Origin: Skeletonema tropicum
Taxonomy: Eukaryota > Bacillariophyta > Thalassiosirophyceae > Thalassiosirales > Thalassiosiraceae
Length of the DNA stretch: 64,000 bases
Direction: 5' to 3'
Assembly: GCA_037178625.1 (NCBI GenBank)
Contig: CM074129.1
Location: 3,472,001-3,536,000 of the forward strand
In this document: piece by piece, positions 52,790 through 63,894 of the stretch
Position numbering within the stretch: position 1 is the first letter of the stretch
Layout: every line of letters begins with the position of its first letter
Translations under genes and position numbers: made by a program
Notes under the pieces: generated by a model
Databases searched by the model: none
What the model was told of the DNA's origin: nothing
Seen by the model: only the letters and a program-made list of their open reading frames with translations

Positions 52790-55194
52790 TCGTCTCCTAA
52801 TTCAGCAAAAGTCCGCATACCAGCTGATGAGCCTCTGTTGAACACGACACGCCTCGGTGCTACAGCACTCTCGGTTGTAATTGAGCTATACGAAAAGCCC
52901 CAGAATTTTGCTGGCCGTTCGGGATCCTCTTCATCATCTGATTTGTTGACTCTGCGGAATCTCCAGCCTAAATGCGAAGAGCAAACATAGCAATATGCTA
53001 TTTGCCAAGAATATCCTGGAAACCAACTATCTCTTGTCTCTGGTCGCCCAACGCAAACTACAGACACTTTGGGATCCACTTCTCGCAACGTGACAGTTTG
53101 GTGGACTATCCCATGCTCGTTGATGTAATTACCAGTCGTTCCTTCTGCACCTTTCACTGTGAAGATGTTTCGCATAGGAGATAGGGCACTAGCACAACAT
53201 TTGCACCTGATAATAGTCTCTCTGTCCTTCTCAACATTCTTTAGAAGATATTTCAACTGGCTTACACGGCACTCCATCTCAAGCAAATCAAGTCTCTCAT
53301 TTTGAGACAAGGGTAGATTTGAGCTCAGCCAGTCAGCAAAGGCGGGTGGATCTACGACACGGAATTGAGCAGCACCGTGGAATGTGTCCTTCAATTCAAC
53401 TAAGCCACCTGCCGAAGGCAGTATTTTCTTTATTCCCCTAAATTGCTCAGTTTGTTCGATCAAGTCGCATAATTTCTGGGCTATACGCCAGGGCCACACG
53501 CTATGGTACGCCAGAGCAGGGGACGAAGATCGGTGCGCTAAATGCCAAATAGCATTGGCGTGACTATTTGTTTGTGTAACGATTGGATATCTGAAATCGC
53601 CAGGCGAACGGAGCATCCATGCTGGAGGCATTGCTGGTCCCGAGTGACTCATTTCTTCTACCTCAAATAAGAAACCATCATAACGCCTATCTTTGTATTC
53701 TGGATTTGCATCTATATCTACGGGGGAGACGATACGGAATCGGCTGGTGCCTAGCGCAGTAACAACAATTTCGCCCCTGTGGCGCTGCCACACCCTTGAG
53801 CGAGAGCGCTCCTGCTCATTGGCTGATCCTGTTGTTTCGTCCACTGCATCTGTAGCAGCCTCTTCGTGCGTAAAGGTAATTGTGGCAAATGTCCCCACTC
53901 TACCAACGTAAGGGTTGCTCAGGGATGGTGCTGAAATAGAAGGACGAAAGTATTCATCTTCTTCACTTTCATCTTCTGACTCTTCTCGTCTCTCACCTCT
54001 AACGCTGCCTCTCTCGCGTGCCATTGATGATGCATCATGGCTGCTTCCCGCTTCGTTTTCGTCGTCATTTGCACTGTTAGTGCTCATTCTCTCTCTGTTT
54101 TCAGTCCTCTGTCTTCTGCTGGGCCTTCTTGCAGCTGCAACCCCCCGACGTATCAAATCAATCCTCCATCTTCCCATACGACCACCACCACCACCACCAC
54201 CCGTCGGCTCACTTGATGCAGAACTAGAGCGACGAGCTTGAGCACGTCTTCGAGTTCTATTGGAAATGCGTGGTAAGATCCCGATCTGTACTTCTCCCAT
54301 TCCCCTAGCACTTCCGGAATGACAGCCATAAAGCCCCCGGGCATCATCTATCAGATTTCCGAGATAATTTATCCAAATTGGATCTCTCACTCTCAGAGGA
54401 ATGGTAGAACCAGGGAACAAAACAACATCGTCAACTTCCATCACTGCCAGCACATTCTTTGTATGATTCACCTCTACCTCTTCATCTGCATGCAATGAGT
54501 GTTGTGTTGGGGCTACTCTTTGTCCATCGGACGGTTCTGTAATAATCTCATAATGAGATGACCATTCGGCTTCATTCTTTGCTAAGTTCAAGTTATTGTC
54601 CGTGTTCTCAATCGAAGGTTGGCTCGTATTGTCAGAGCTGCCACTGGGCTGATGCAATCTGTTCCTATGTCGTCCGGCAGGGATCCATTCTTCTGGATAG
54701 AGCGGCTGGGCGGTAGGAAGATATGCGTGATCTCTAGCAAGAAGATGAGAAACATCATCCGCATTTCCGTTCTCACCGTTTTGATTCAGCTGGTTATATG
54801 CATCTTCATCACTGGATGAACTACCGTCGTCTCCATCCCTTATCGATTGACCCAGTAACACTAATAGCTGCTGCCTAACTGCATCACGCTCGGGGTCTCT
54901 TTCGATAGGTTGTTGATTTGCTTGATTTTGTTGCACATTGACGTCGTCATGCTGCTGCTCAATTCCACTATTATCTGCATCACTACCAGCCTCCTCCAGC
55001 AGCATGTCGCCATTAACAAGGAAGTCCGTCAACGGATCTAAAGTGAGCCTCCGTCTATATTGTTCACGTTGATTATCATCTCTTCTTCCTTCGAAATTCA
55101 CTTGCTCCATCACAACAACTTCCTCTCGGTCGCTATCATTATCGCTTGCAGAGCCTCCGCCTGTTGCATCCTCATTATTGTTTGAATCGCTCAT
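52771..55194 (-). CDS. CRBN: Cereblon-like protein with LON and CULT domains
   Basis: This is an 807-aa single-exon protein. Cereblon is the substrate receptor of the CUL4-DDB1 ubiquitin ligase. Residues 1-240 are acidic and low complexity (GSASDNDSDREEVVVME). A LON-type fold follows from VVLFPGSTIPLRVRD (about 260), interrupted by a Gly/Arg/Ser-rich insert. The CULT domain spans about 645-770. Its zinc cysteines are Cys664, Cys667, Cys735 and Cys738. The ligand pocket is complete: SWFPGYSW carries two tryptophans and HLGWRF a third plus the aromatic residue, as in the human tri-Trp pocket that binds cyclimides. A histidine (IVHQTVTL) matches the pocket too. So it probably binds C-terminal cyclic imide degrons. 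It converges on and overlaps the methyltransferase gene by 19 bp. Confidence 0.92.
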   Translation of the reverse strand: MSDSNNNEDATGGGSASDNDSDREEVVVMEQVNFEGRRDDNQREQYRRRLTLDPLTDFLVNGDMLLEEAGSDADNSGIEQQHDDVNVQQNQANQQPIERDPERDAVRQQLLVLLGQSIRDGDDGSSSSDEDAYNQLNQNGENGNADDVSHLLARDHAYLPTAQPLYPEEWIPAGRHRNRLHQPSGSSDNTSQPSIENTDNNLNLAKNEAEWSSHYEIITEPSDGQRVAPTQHSLHADEEVEVNHTKNVLAVMEVDDVVLFPGSTIPLRVRDPIWINYLGNLIDDARGLYGCHSGSARGMGEVQIGILPRISNRTRRRAQARRSSSASSEPTGGGGGGGRMGRWRIDLIRRGVAAARRPSRRQRTENRERMSTNSANDDENEAGSSHDASSMARERGSVRGERREESEDESEEDEYFRPSISAPSLSNPYVGRVGTFATITFTHEEAATDAVDETTGSANEQERSRSRVWQRHRGEIVVTALGTSRFRIVSPVDIDANPEYKDRRYDGFLFEVEEMSHSGPAMPPAWMLRSPGDFRYPIVTQTNSHANAIWHLAHRSSSPALAYHSVWPWRIAQKLCDLIEQTEQFRGIKKILPSAGGLVELKDTFHGAAQFRVVDPPAFADWLSSNLPLSQNERLDLLEMECRVSQLKYLLKNVEKDRETIIRCKCCASALSPMRNIFTVKGAEGTTGNYINEHGIVHQTVTLREVDPKVSVVCVGRPETRDSWFPGYSWQIAYCYVCSSHLGWRFRRVNKSDDEEDPERPAKFWGFSYSSITTESAVAPRRVVFNRGSSAGMRTFAELGDDYDSTS

Positions 55195-55574
55195 TTTGCC
55201 ATATAATTATTACCACCCGCACCAATGTAAATAATGTTCATCAACAGCAACAGCGTTGCTTCATAAGCTTTCATATCACGATACGATCGATGGGAACTGC
55301 AAACTGCATGCAATAAACTGCAAAATACTGCTGTAACATAACTTGTGTCTGTATAGTGTCGGGAGTTTCTCATTAAATAAATCGTTAGAAAGTTGACTGA
55401 AAAGGCATCTCAAGTGCCTACCACTTAGCGTAGATAATGTCGCCTCTTGAGGGCCCACCAGACGTACTTTAACATTTCTGTTATATATTATCACTGCCAG
55501 GAGCGGGGTAACGACGTCTGATTACACAGTGGTCTAATGGTATCAAACTAAATACAAATATGTTCTCAATCAAT
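55195..55574. other. Spacer upstream of the CRBN-like gene
   Basis: About 380 bp, presumed promoter of CRBN and 3' end of the next minus-strand gene. A D-arm-like GTGGTCTAATGGTATC occurs at 55530 but no full tRNA can be folded around it. Confidence 0.4.
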
Positions 55575-57938
55575 CTATACCCATCCTCTCTTGATTGTGG
55601 AAGCAATACCGTCAGAAGATGCTTGTAATGAAGACATTTCCTTGCGCATTTCACTAGTCACCGTTCCCTTTGGCATTGTTCGATGTTTTTGAAATGTTTC
55701 TGCTTCCCTCTTCAACGACACTAAGAGTGCCTTCACATTCTTTGCTTCATTGGGGTCCTGCTCAAAGAGCTTGGTGTTTTCGGGAAGGTTTTGAAGCACA
55801 AGATTTGTGATGGCAGTCTGTTCGGCTGGATTTGATGCAAATATGACAAGTTTCAATGTAGGTTCCCCTTTGACGAAGTATAAATCAATGTAGGAGCTCA
55901 TGCCAATCTGACTATTCAGTTTGGAAACAAGTTCCTTCCAAATCTTGCCACCTTGCAAGCTGATTGATCCAGATATATCGATGTTGAGAGTGCGTGGATA
56001 TCGATAGTCAAATACGGCACTTGGAGAAAGCGTAGAAGCGTCAATCTCGTCATTGGTAGAGGTGAAATCAATCTCGTGCTGAATACAATGGCCCCATCGA
56101 GTAGCGGAAGATACTGCCGAAAAGAGAATACCACTCAATGGGAGTCGAAGAATGCAGAGCACTGACCCTTGTCTTTTCTGAAATTTGTCAAGCCAAAGTC
56201 CCTGAATGTTGAAATCCAACGTTGACGTTGACTTCCTGTTAGATTGAATATCAATATCCAAGTCGTTCAATGATACAGAAGCGAGAATTGTGATGCAATT
56301 TCCATTTTGAAATACAGGCACAACACCGCTTTGAGTGCGAATATTGTCCACATTGTGTTCATCCCTTGATGCAAGAGTGCACGATACGTGAAAGTCGTAA
56401 ATCTCCTCTGGTTCACGTTTGCTTGGCAAATACATGTCAATCTCCAAATCAATAACTGCTGATAATCCAACTTGTGTATCACTAAATGTTCTTGGACGTG
56501 CTCCGTACCTCAAGCGAAGTATTTGTGGATCATTGAGCATGTCTGATACTGAATCACCATTGGAGTTGTATCTGGCAGCTTTATGTATCGTCTCACGTCC
56601 CTTGGTAATGAGATCCGAACGAACTTGTGATGTTCGCTCTAGCTGATTTGCTTTGACATTTTGCTTGGCGAGTCGACTTTCGATTGTTTGTTCAATTGCC
56701 TCTAACCATGCTGGAACTTTTGGTGGTACTGAGGTGCGGATGGTGTCATCTTTGCTCAAGTTATCATTTACTTTTGTGTGTTCATCGTGTGACTTGTTAT
56801 CAACATTCATGTTCTTTGATTGCAATGCAGCCGCGTTTTGCTTTGAACAACATCGAGATAGAACAACTTCTCTATTGACTGGTGTCAGTTTGAATATTGC
56901 ACTGTCCATCGGGTCTGTTGCAATGTCTACTTTCGCATTCCGTGGAAGGAATGCAGTTGACCCGTCTGTCAATATTGAATTTTCAAGTATCGTTTGCAGC
57001 ATGTTCTTGCGTTGAGTCAGTACTGATTCATCGTTGCTGCTGTTGAGAGAGGCATCTTCCAGAATCAGTGATGATTCAACTGGAGGCAAAATGAGTGCCT
57101 GTTCATTTCCTCCAACACCAGTAAAATCAGCAATGAGGCAAGATCCACCACCGTGAACTTGGAACGAAGATGATGAGAATTGTTTTCTGTTTTGGATCTT
57201 TTGTGATGAATCTAACTCTATGCAGGATGTATCACCGTACACATCAATACATTCGTCATCGTCTTCAAAGCATTCAAAATCATGTTCACCCTCGTCATCG
57301 CATGCCATACACGGAAGATTGACATCTAGACGATTGCTATTGTCCTTAGACCAGGCTATTCTGTCCTCCGCTGAGATGTTGTTTTGACAGCACGACGAGA
57401 TTTGGACCACAGATGAAGAACCCCGGAGGGTGATTACGTTCACAGGATGGACGAATCGAAAGTCGTATCTGGACACATCAGAAAGTCGTATAGGAATCGT
57501 TGTCATTTTGGATAGTGTATCATCGTTATTGCCATGTGGCTCCTCATCTTCATCGTCGTCGTCTAAATGCATCAACGTTGTCATCTCAGTCACATCGACA
57601 GTGTTTGGACCGCAGTGCCAAACTTCGATACAAGGAAAGGCTGGAACGTTGTGAAGCACATCCTCTTCTTCATCATTGTTGCCAGCAGCGCCATCAGAAT
57701 TGGAGAGTGGTGATGGAAGGAGGCATAAATATGTCCCGTCCACAATTGCAAGAGGTGCTGCTGCTACGCTGCCCTTCATGTTCACAACTCTTTGCTCAAA
57801 TGTCAATAGAGAAAAGAAGTGGCAGCGCATGTGAAGTAGATCTGCTTTAGTGTAACTGACTTCAGTTTGATGAAGGGCTAATATTAGTAAACTCAGCTGA
57901 TATAGCTCCTTTTGGCCCGTCTTCATCTCATTGCTCAT
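55575..57938 (-). CDS. Large protein of unknown function, beta-rich C-terminal half
   Basis: I chose the ATG at 57938 (MSNEMKTGQKELYQLSLL), giving 787 aa. The frame is open further up, but there it runs antisense through the start of TRAPPC1. Residues about 1-85 look folded and helical (YQLSLLILALHQTEVSYTKA). Residues about 130-400 alternate acidic runs with short hydrophobic strands. Residues about 410-440 contain a helical VPAWLEAIEQTIESRLAKQ. Residues about 475-700 are beta-rich (QVGLSAVIDLEIDMYLPS, CITILASVSLNDLDIDI, FDYRYPRTLNIDISGSISL). A final helical part ends in STIKRGWV. The layout recalls adaptor or coat subunits, but I cannot name a family and would not assign one. The start is only 78 bp from TRAPPC1 on the other strand. 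Confidence 0.65.
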   Translation of the reverse strand: MSNEMKTGQKELYQLSLLILALHQTEVSYTKADLLHMRCHFFSLLTFEQRVVNMKGSVAAAPLAIVDGTYLCLLPSPLSNSDGAAGNNDEEEDVLHNVPAFPCIEVWHCGPNTVDVTEMTTLMHLDDDDEDEEPHGNNDDTLSKMTTIPIRLSDVSRYDFRFVHPVNVITLRGSSSVVQISSCCQNNISAEDRIAWSKDNSNRLDVNLPCMACDDEGEHDFECFEDDDECIDVYGDTSCIELDSSQKIQNRKQFSSSSFQVHGGGSCLIADFTGVGGNEQALILPPVESSLILEDASLNSSNDESVLTQRKNMLQTILENSILTDGSTAFLPRNAKVDIATDPMDSAIFKLTPVNREVVLSRCCSKQNAAALQSKNMNVDNKSHDEHTKVNDNLSKDDTIRTSVPPKVPAWLEAIEQTIESRLAKQNVKANQLERTSQVRSDLITKGRETIHKAARYNSNGDSVSDMLNDPQILRLRYGARPRTFSDTQVGLSAVIDLEIDMYLPSKREPEEIYDFHVSCTLASRDEHNVDNIRTQSGVVPVFQNGNCITILASVSLNDLDIDIQSNRKSTSTLDFNIQGLWLDKFQKRQGSVLCILRLPLSGILFSAVSSATRWGHCIQHEIDFTSTNDEIDASTLSPSAVFDYRYPRTLNIDISGSISLQGGKIWKELVSKLNSQIGMSSYIDLYFVKGEPTLKLVIFASNPAEQTAITNLVLQNLPENTKLFEQDPNEAKNVKALLVSLKREAETFQKHRTMPKGTVTSEMRKEMSSLQASSDGIASTIKRGWV

Positions 57939-58016
57939 TGAAGACCATGGTTGTCTACTTACGGTCTTTGTTTCCCCTACAACTTCATACAGCACATAAT
58001 ACACACAATAAACAAA

Positions 58017-58574
58017 ATGACAGTGCACGCAATTCACATATTTGACCGCAAGGGAAAGACCCTCTTCACAAAACGCTACACCGGTAAAAAACAAACAGCC
58101 GCCCAAGATGCCGAACTAATCGCCGAACAACGAAAATTAATCTTTGGTATGCTCTTCAGTCTTCGTGAATTAGTCGGTTCACTCACTCCCGAGGGGAAAA
58201 CTCCCTCTCTCCATTCCGTCAAGACAGGTGCGGGGACATTGCATTGTTATGAAACACTTTCGGGGATACGGATTGCGTTGTATACCAATAACAAACCAAT
58301 CATGACCATGTTGGGTGTGGGTGGGAGAAAGGGGGAGCATCCGAAAGATACATCGTTTCAGACGGCATTGAAATATATATATTCGGAAATTTGGGTAGAA
58401 TGTGTGGTACGGTCGCCATTGTACCGTCCTGGGGATATTCAGGTGGATCCGCAACCGGCGGGGGAAAGCACGTCGTCTGCTGATGAATCGGGAAGATTTG
58501 ATATCAAATCTACCAATTTTGAGAGTCGGTTGGATGCATATTTGACATCGATGCCTTGGTTTAAGGAGATTTAA
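58017..58574 (+). CDS. TRAPPC1: TRAPP complex subunit TRAPPC1/Bet5
   Basis: The ATG at 58017 gives 185 aa starting MTVHAIHIFDRKGKTLF; a frame 22 codons longer exists but is not like the family. This is a small longin-fold (sybindin family) core subunit of the TRAPP complexes, which activate Rab1/Ypt1 in ER-to-Golgi and Golgi traffic. The conserved stretches are IFDRKGK, KLIFGMLFSLRELV, YETLSGIRIALYTN and YIYSEIWVECVVRSPLY. The end (SRLDAYLTSMPWF) is family-typical. A stretch of about 25 residues rich in Ser, Asp and Glu sits between VVRSPLYRPG and the final helix and makes the protein about 40 residues longer than the human one (145 aa). No intron. It overlaps no other gene, but starts only 78 bp from the divergent unknown gene. 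Confidence 0.92.
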   Translation: MTVHAIHIFDRKGKTLFTKRYTGKKQTAAQDAELIAEQRKLIFGMLFSLRELVGSLTPEGKTPSLHSVKTGAGTLHCYETLSGIRIALYTNNKPIMTMLGVGGRKGEHPKDTSFQTALKYIYSEIWVECVVRSPLYRPGDIQVDPQPAGESTSSADESGRFDIKSTNFESRLDAYLTSMPWFKEI

Positions 58575-58645
58575 GTGGCAGCATTAATTTGTATATTATG
58601 TTACTGTAAAAGCTTAAGATTAGACTTGAATCATTTAACATACAT

Positions 58646-61600
58646 CTATTCGGTGGCTTTGCCGTAACCTCCACCGCCGGGAGTTTCAATGACCAACCTT
58701 TCTCCAACATTGAGTGATCCACTGCGCTTGGCTCCAATGTTCAGTACGACGCCATCCTTCTTTACTAGTAGATTCTTACCAGTCATTCCAGGCTCACCAC
58801 CATTCAGCCCATATGGTTGCAGTGTTCGTCTCTCACTTAGGATGCTCATGACTAGTGGACGGAGTGGTTCAATCTCACGAATGACTCCATCGCCACCCTT
58901 GTGCTTTCCATTGCCACCACTTCCTTTTCGTAGACCAAACTGTCGCAAGAGGACAGGGTACCGCCGCTCTAGAATTTCAGGATCGGTGATTCTAGTGTTT
59001 GTACAGTGAGTATGCACTCCACTTCGGCCCTCCCAAGTTGGTCCTGCCCCCGCTCCTCCTGCAATCGTCTCGTAATATCCGAACCGATCATCACCAAAGG
59101 TAAGATTGTTCATGCACCCTTGACTTGCAGCACATGCTTTGAAGGCTTTTAGTACAACGTCTACAACACGTTGACTCGTCAGGACGTTTCCACCGACAAC
59201 CCCAACATCAATACCAGGGTTGAGTAATGAATAAGCGGGAATCTTGAACTCAATCGGGCTAAGACAACCTTGATTCAAAGGGATGTCTTGACCTACCAAC
59301 GATCGAAGTGAGTAAATGACTGCGCTATAAGTCACAGCCGGTGGTGCATTCAAGTTGCCGAGTATTTGAGGGCCAGTTCCTTCAAAGTCAAAACAAGCAC
59401 TTCCTGTCTTGGGATCAATCTCTATAGTGAGCTCAATTGGTGTGCCATCATCCATGTAGTCGATGGAATGAGCCCGTGTGCCATGAGCGGAGGCAAATTC
59501 CTTCAACATATTTCGAACAGCCATCTCTGCATTGTGTTGGATGAAATGCATGTATGCTTCTACCTTCTTTAACCCATTCTCATGCACAAGCTGGTGGAGC
59601 AACCGAATTCCACTATTATTTGCTGCTACTTGGGCTCTGAGATCACTGAGGTTGTCTTTCAGATTGCGTGTACCCGGAACATCTCCCTGGTTGACAAGAA
59701 TATCAGTGATTCCTTCTTCTTGAAACTTTCCATCCTTTACCAGTTTGAATGCCACAATACTAGCTCCTTCGTCTTTTAAGTTGACTGAGTGAGGTGGCAT
59801 TGATCCAGGTGACACGCCACCAATATCTGAGTGATGCCCTCGGCTGGCGACAAAGAAAATGATCTTTCCCTCGTGAAATATTGGTGTGATGACAGTAATG
59901 TCTGGTAGATGACTCCCCCCAGCAAGCTGTGGATGATTGGAAACGAAGACGTCACCCTCCTTGATACCTTCTCGTCCTTCAGCATTCCAGTATTCTACCT
60001 GGAAGCGAACAGCTGATTGCATAGCACCAAGGTGAACAGGAATATGCGGCGCGTTAGCAACAAGGCCTCCATCCTTTGTAAATAAAGCGCAAGAAAAATC
60101 CAGTCGTTCTTTGATATTGACAGAAATTGCGGTTCTAGCAAGTGTACGTCCCATTTGCTCCGCTATTCCCATGAATCTATGAGCAAAAATTGACAGTTGA
60201 ACTGGATCTTCAATGATTTCTGTTTCACGCTCATCGTCTGCAAATGACGCTGCATCATTCGAATGTAGCTGTGCAACGTCAATGTCAAGATCACCATCAG
60301 ATGTTACCGATGCAACACAACCTATCTCTAACACGATGGTACTAATTGACTGAAAGATGATTGCAGGTCCCTGGATCTTGTGGCCTGGTTTCATGTCTTC
60401 CATATTGTACGTTGATACGTCTTCCCAGCCATTTTCAAAGTAAGCTTTGGTTTTGCCAGCTGGTGTCGGAGATCCTAATTGCGGCGTTGCTGCTGGTGTT
60501 TGAAGACACTTGCCAGGAACCACTGCTCTCACACGAAAGTCGTCAATAAGTATATCTCGTCCATCAAGCTCGAATCCAAACTCACGATGATATTGTTCCA
60601 CAAACTTTTCTGCATATGGCAACGCTGAAGTGCTGTTACTCTCTTTGATCATGATTGCATTATCTGTACCCTGGTATCGCATATTCAAGTACTTTTCAAT
60701 TACTACAGCATCCTCGGAATAACCTTGTCCCATAAGAGATAAGCGAGCTTTCTTTGCGAGGTGCTGTAGCCTTTCTTCTCTCGTTGATGCGGAAGGATCA
60801 ATATCCTCGTTAAACCCACCCCCTCTGACGGCGACAGCGTATACTTCTTTTGCAGGTTCCAGCTCTTCAACGACGGCATCGGCCATACTCAAACCATAGG
60901 CTGATAGGACGCCCCCATAACGATGCACATAAACCTTTTTTATACCAAGTGCACGTGCCATTGCACAGGCATGTTGTGGTCCGGCACCTCCAAAACACGC
61001 TAATGCATGCGAAGTTATGTCAAATCCCCGCATCTGGGTAAGATTCCGAATAGGTCGGCACATGGCCTCATTGGCAACCTGGATAAAGCCATATGCTAGT
61101 TCTTCTACCGATCGTCCGTCAGCTTCTGTATTTTCCATTTGTAGTTTCTGAAATGCCTCCCGAGCTCCGGCTAAGTCTAATGGTTCGTCTTCATTTGGTC
61201 CAAAAATGTTTGGAAAGTGATCAGGAATCACCCTTCCAAGAACCACGTTGGCATCTGTTACAGCAAGGTATCCATTCTTTCGGTAACAAATGGGGCCTGG
61301 ATGGGCTTTAGCAGATTCTGGTCCAACTACGAAGAGACCATTCTGAAGAAAGAGACGGGAGCCTCCACCCGCGGCAACTGTGTGTATATCTAATTGTGGC
61401 GCTTGAATGTTTACTCCTGCAGTGCAGGTTTCAAAAACGAGCTCAAGGGTTCCGTCGTATCTACTAACGTCAGTAGACGTTCCTCCCATATCGAATCCAA
61501 TCACTGGGAGAGGTTTGTTACTTTCACTGTCATCCTTGTCAAGAGAAGGGCGATACGATGTCTTTGCATAGCCCACAACGCCACCTGCCGGTCCACTCAA

Positions 61601-62593
61601 TATAGCTTGGTGTCCACCAAAATCATTGACAGGTGTAAGGCCTCCATCACTTTTCATGAAGTCTAATCTTACATTGGACATGAGTCCAGAATCAAAACCT
61701 TTTGTAAAGCCAGCTAAATACTCTGTAATTTTGGGCGTAAGATAGGCGGCTGCTGAAACCGTATGTCCACGTGGTACTACTTTCACCATGCTCATTACTT
61801 CATGTGATAGGCTTATCTCAGTGAAACAATTCATTGACTTTGCAATATCACCCACCAATATTTCATGATCTGGATAAACGTAAGAATGTAGAAATACTAT
61901 CGCAAGCGACTTGATCCCTTTGTCGGCTAAAGATTGTAGTGAACTTCGGATTGCATCCGGATCGGGAGAGCAAAGAGGAATGACTTTCTCCCCTGTGACG
62001 CCTCTGATACGCTTCCCAACCCCTGCCTTTGGCCAACTTGAATTGTAATATCTGCTTGACACATTCTGCTGTACATCTTCTTTTGATGATTGTGTTTCAA
62101 GTAAGTCAATTGTTGCTTCACTTTTCCCTTCGTCAAAAAACTCTGCCAGCATGACACGCTCATCCACCTCCACAACTTCTTCATACAACACTTTTGGTGC
62201 CTTACACGTCAAATCAAATATATCACTTCGAGTCTGGTTATTAATTTGCAGTAAATCTTTGAATCCTTTCGTAATAACCAATCCCATCCGCTCCCCTTCT
62301 CTTTCCAGTAACGCGTTCGTTGCAACGGTCGTACCCATGCGTATACTTCCTATCAACGACGTGTCAACTGCCTCTCCACGCGGGTACTTTTTACCAGTGG
62401 GATCGTACTCATTTAGAATGCGACGAATGCCCTCGGTTGGAGCATCATCGTAGTTGGATGGGTCAACAGATAGCAGCTTGGAAACATTTTCAGATCCATC
62501 TGGAAGGGTGTAATGTACATCTGTGAAGGTACCTCCGCGATCGACGGCAAAGTGAAATTTCCCGTCGCCAGCCACATTAGCAGACATTTTCAA
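58646..62593 (-). CDS. OPLAH: 5-oxoprolinase (ATP-hydrolysing)
   Basis: This is a 1315-aa single-exon enzyme of the gamma-glutamyl (glutathione) cycle; it opens 5-oxoproline to glutamate using ATP. The N-terminal hydantoinase-A-like part (about 1-720) has [46 protein letters not shown] and [14 protein letters not shown]. The C-terminal hydantoinase-B-like part (about 775-1310) has [32 protein letters not shown] and a final ETPGGGGYG. Eukaryotic 5-oxoprolinases carry both parts in one chain of about 1290 residues, as here. The ATG at 62593 gives [15 protein letters not shown]; the third codon is also ATG and may be the real start. Cytosolic location is expected, as no signal peptide is seen. 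Confidence 0.95.
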   Translation of the reverse strand: MKMSANVAGDGKFHFAVDRGGTFTDVHYTLPDGSENVSKLLSVDPSNYDDAPTEGIRRILNEYDPTGKKYPRGEAVDTSLIGSIRMGTTVATNALLEREGERMGLVITKGFKDLLQINNQTRSDIFDLTCKAPKVLYEEVVEVDERVMLAEFFDEGKSEATIDLLETQSSKEDVQQNVSSRYYNSSWPKAGVGKRIRGVTGEKVIPLCSPDPDAIRSSLQSLADKGIKSLAIVFLHSYVYPDHEILVGDIAKSMNCFTEISLSHEVMSMVKVVPRGHTVSAAAYLTPKITEYLAGFTKGFDSGLMSNVRLDFMKSDGGLTPVNDFGGHQAILSGPAGGVVGYAKTSYRPSLDKDDSESNKPLPVIGFDMGGTSTDVSRYDGTLELVFETCTAGVNIQAPQLDIHTVAAGGGSRLFLQNGLFVVGPESAKAHPGPICYRKNGYLAVTDANVVLGRVIPDHFPNIFGPNEDEPLDLAGAREAFQKLQMENTEADGRSVEELAYGFIQVANEAMCRPIRNLTQMRGFDITSHALACFGGAGPQHACAMARALGIKKVYVHRYGGVLSAYGLSMADAVVEELEPAKEVYAVAVRGGGFNEDIDPSASTREERLQHLAKKARLSLMGQGYSEDAVVIEKYLNMRYQGTDNAIMIKESNSTSALPYAEKFVEQYHREFGFELDGRDILIDDFRVRAVVPGKCLQTPAATPQLGSPTPAGKTKAYFENGWEDVSTYNMEDMKPGHKIQGPAIIFQSISTIVLEIGCVASVTSDGDLDIDVAQLHSNDAASFADDERETEIIEDPVQLSIFAHRFMGIAEQMGRTLARTAISVNIKERLDFSCALFTKDGGLVANAPHIPVHLGAMQSAVRFQVEYWNAEGREGIKEGDVFVSNHPQLAGGSHLPDITVITPIFHEGKIIFFVASRGHHSDIGGVSPGSMPPHSVNLKDEGASIVAFKLVKDGKFQEEGITDILVNQGDVPGTRNLKDNLSDLRAQVAANNSGIRLLHQLVHENGLKKVEAYMHFIQHNAEMAVRNMLKEFASAHGTRAHSIDYMDDGTPIELTIEIDPKTGSACFDFEGTGPQILGNLNAPPAVTYSAVIYSLRSLVGQDIPLNQGCLSPIEFKIPAYSLLNPGIDVGVVGGNVLTSQRVVDVVLKAFKACAASQGCMNNLTFGDDRFGYYETIAGGAGAGPTWEGRSGVHTHCTNTRITDPEILERRYPVLLRQFGLRKGSGGNGKHKGGDGVIREIEPLRPLVMSILSERRTLQPYGLNGGEPGMTGKNLLVKKDGVVLNIGAKRSGSLNVGERLVIETPGGGGYGKATE

Positions 62594-62982
62594 AATATGG
62601 AGTTGTTCTTCTGTTCTATCGTAGTGATGGTGAAGAGGCGTCTAGAGTGTGCTTTATCTTGCTAAGTATTGCTAAGTAGTAGATGATGCAATCAATGCAA
62701 CCATCGTGACGTTCCGACATCCCATCATCCATCATCATCTTCTATCGATCGTGACGAGCGTGATCACGCAATCGGTTTGATCGCGTGATTGATGATTGAT
62801 CGCGTGATTGATTGATTTATCGTAGGTACGCAATCACGTGTCGATCGTCACGCGATCAACACGCGATCATTAGGTACGCGTGACTCGTGAACCCAAACAA
62901 CGGATCCACCACGACAACAAAAACCGGCTACAGCTGCCGACACGCCGCTAGCCGCTAGCAGGAACAGAATTGTGTATTAGAT
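62594..62982. promoter_or_regulatory. Divergent promoter region rich in TGATCGCGTG repeats
   Basis: TGATCGCGTGATTGAT is repeated exactly at 62778 and 62797 (19-bp period). The reverse complement core CACGCGATCA follows at 62849 and 62860 (11-bp period). Related partial words (GATCGTGACG, GTGATCACGC, GGTACGC) lie around them. The repeats sit about midway between the starts of 5-oxoprolinase and the SDR gene and may be transcription factor sites for both. Confidence 0.7.
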
Positions 62983-63894
62983 ATGAACTCAGCTACTAAA
63001 GGCTTGGTGGTAATCAGCGGAGCATCGCGTGGTATCGGGCGTGCTATCGCTCTTGCCCTTGCCGATGCTGCTTGTGTCAACCGCGACAAATCATCATCAT
63101 CATCTTCGATAATTTCATCATCACATCTGCACTTGGTACTGATGGCTCGTTCGGCATCTTCATTACAGGAAACTGCAGACATGTTACAGCAGCGCAGTGA
63201 AAAAGGCGACTCGACAATCATTACCACTACTTGTCATGAAATGGATTTGGCTGACATTGATAGTCTTCCCCAAAATGTGAACAAGATTTTGGAACCTCTC
63301 GCAGATGAAAATTATAATTCATGCTTGCTCATCAACAATGCTGGATCGCTGGGTCCACTGGGCAACGCGACTGCTATATGTGGTGTTGAAGAGTCGTCAG
63401 CTGCATCATTGAGGCGCTGGAAAGATACAATCGATTTCAACATCACCTCATCTCTCTGGATATCATCAAAATTTGCAGAGGCTACATCACACATACCGCT
63501 AGTTCGTATTGTCAATATATCATCGCTGTGTGCAATCGATCCATTCCCTACAATGTCTCTATATTGTGCTGGGAAAGCAGCGAGAGATATGTTTCATTCG
63601 GTACTTGCGAAGGAGCAAACACCGCCACAAATCGATGGAGAAGAAACTGCGCCATCAACATCAAACCCAGCTCGATTCAAAGTGCTGAACTACGCACCAG
63701 GTGCCTGCAATACTGAAATGACTGATGTTTTGGCAGACAGTGCTGATCTTGACAATGAATTGCAGCACTTCTTTTTTACTTCTAGAGACAAAGGTCAATT
63801 AGTTCGGCCAGATGACACCGCTTTTAAGCTGGTTAAGTTATTGATGAAAGATCAATTTGAGACAGGCTCTCATGTTGACTATTGGGATGTTTAA
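62983..63894 (+). CDS. Short-chain dehydrogenase, sepiapterin-reductase-like
   Basis: The protein has 303 aa and is an NADP(H)-dependent SDR. The cofactor loop is SGASRGIG (residues about 12-19). NNAG follows near residue 115. The catalytic set is Ser in NISSLCAID, then Tyr and Lys in LYCAGKAARD (the YxxxK motif). The overall order, the FNITSSLWISSKF segment and the end (FETGSHVDYWDV) resemble sepiapterin reductase, the last step of tetrahydrobiopterin synthesis. Bacterial and fungal relatives of the same group, such as benzil reductases, are an alternative. A Ser-rich insert (SSSSSSIISSS) around residue 40 lies in a loop. The first ATG is close to the cofactor strand, as normal. Confidence 0.82.
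   Translation: MNSATKGLVVISGASRGIGRAIALALADAACVNRDKSSSSSSIISSSHLHLVLMARSASSLQETADMLQQRSEKGDSTIITTTCHEMDLADIDSLPQNVNKILEPLADENYNSCLLINNAGSLGPLGNATAICGVEESSAASLRRWKDTIDFNITSSLWISSKFAEATSHIPLVRIVNISSLCAIDPFPTMSLYCAGKAARDMFHSVLAKEQTPPQIDGEETAPSTSNPARFKVLNYAPGACNTEMTDVLADSADLDNELQHFFFTSRDKGQLVRPDDTAFKLVKLLMKDQFETGSHVDYWDV

Noticed and set aside
55525..55575. tRNA-like D-arm GTGGTCTAATGGT
   Set aside because: No matching acceptor stem, anticodon arm or proper T-arm can be placed around it; probably chance.
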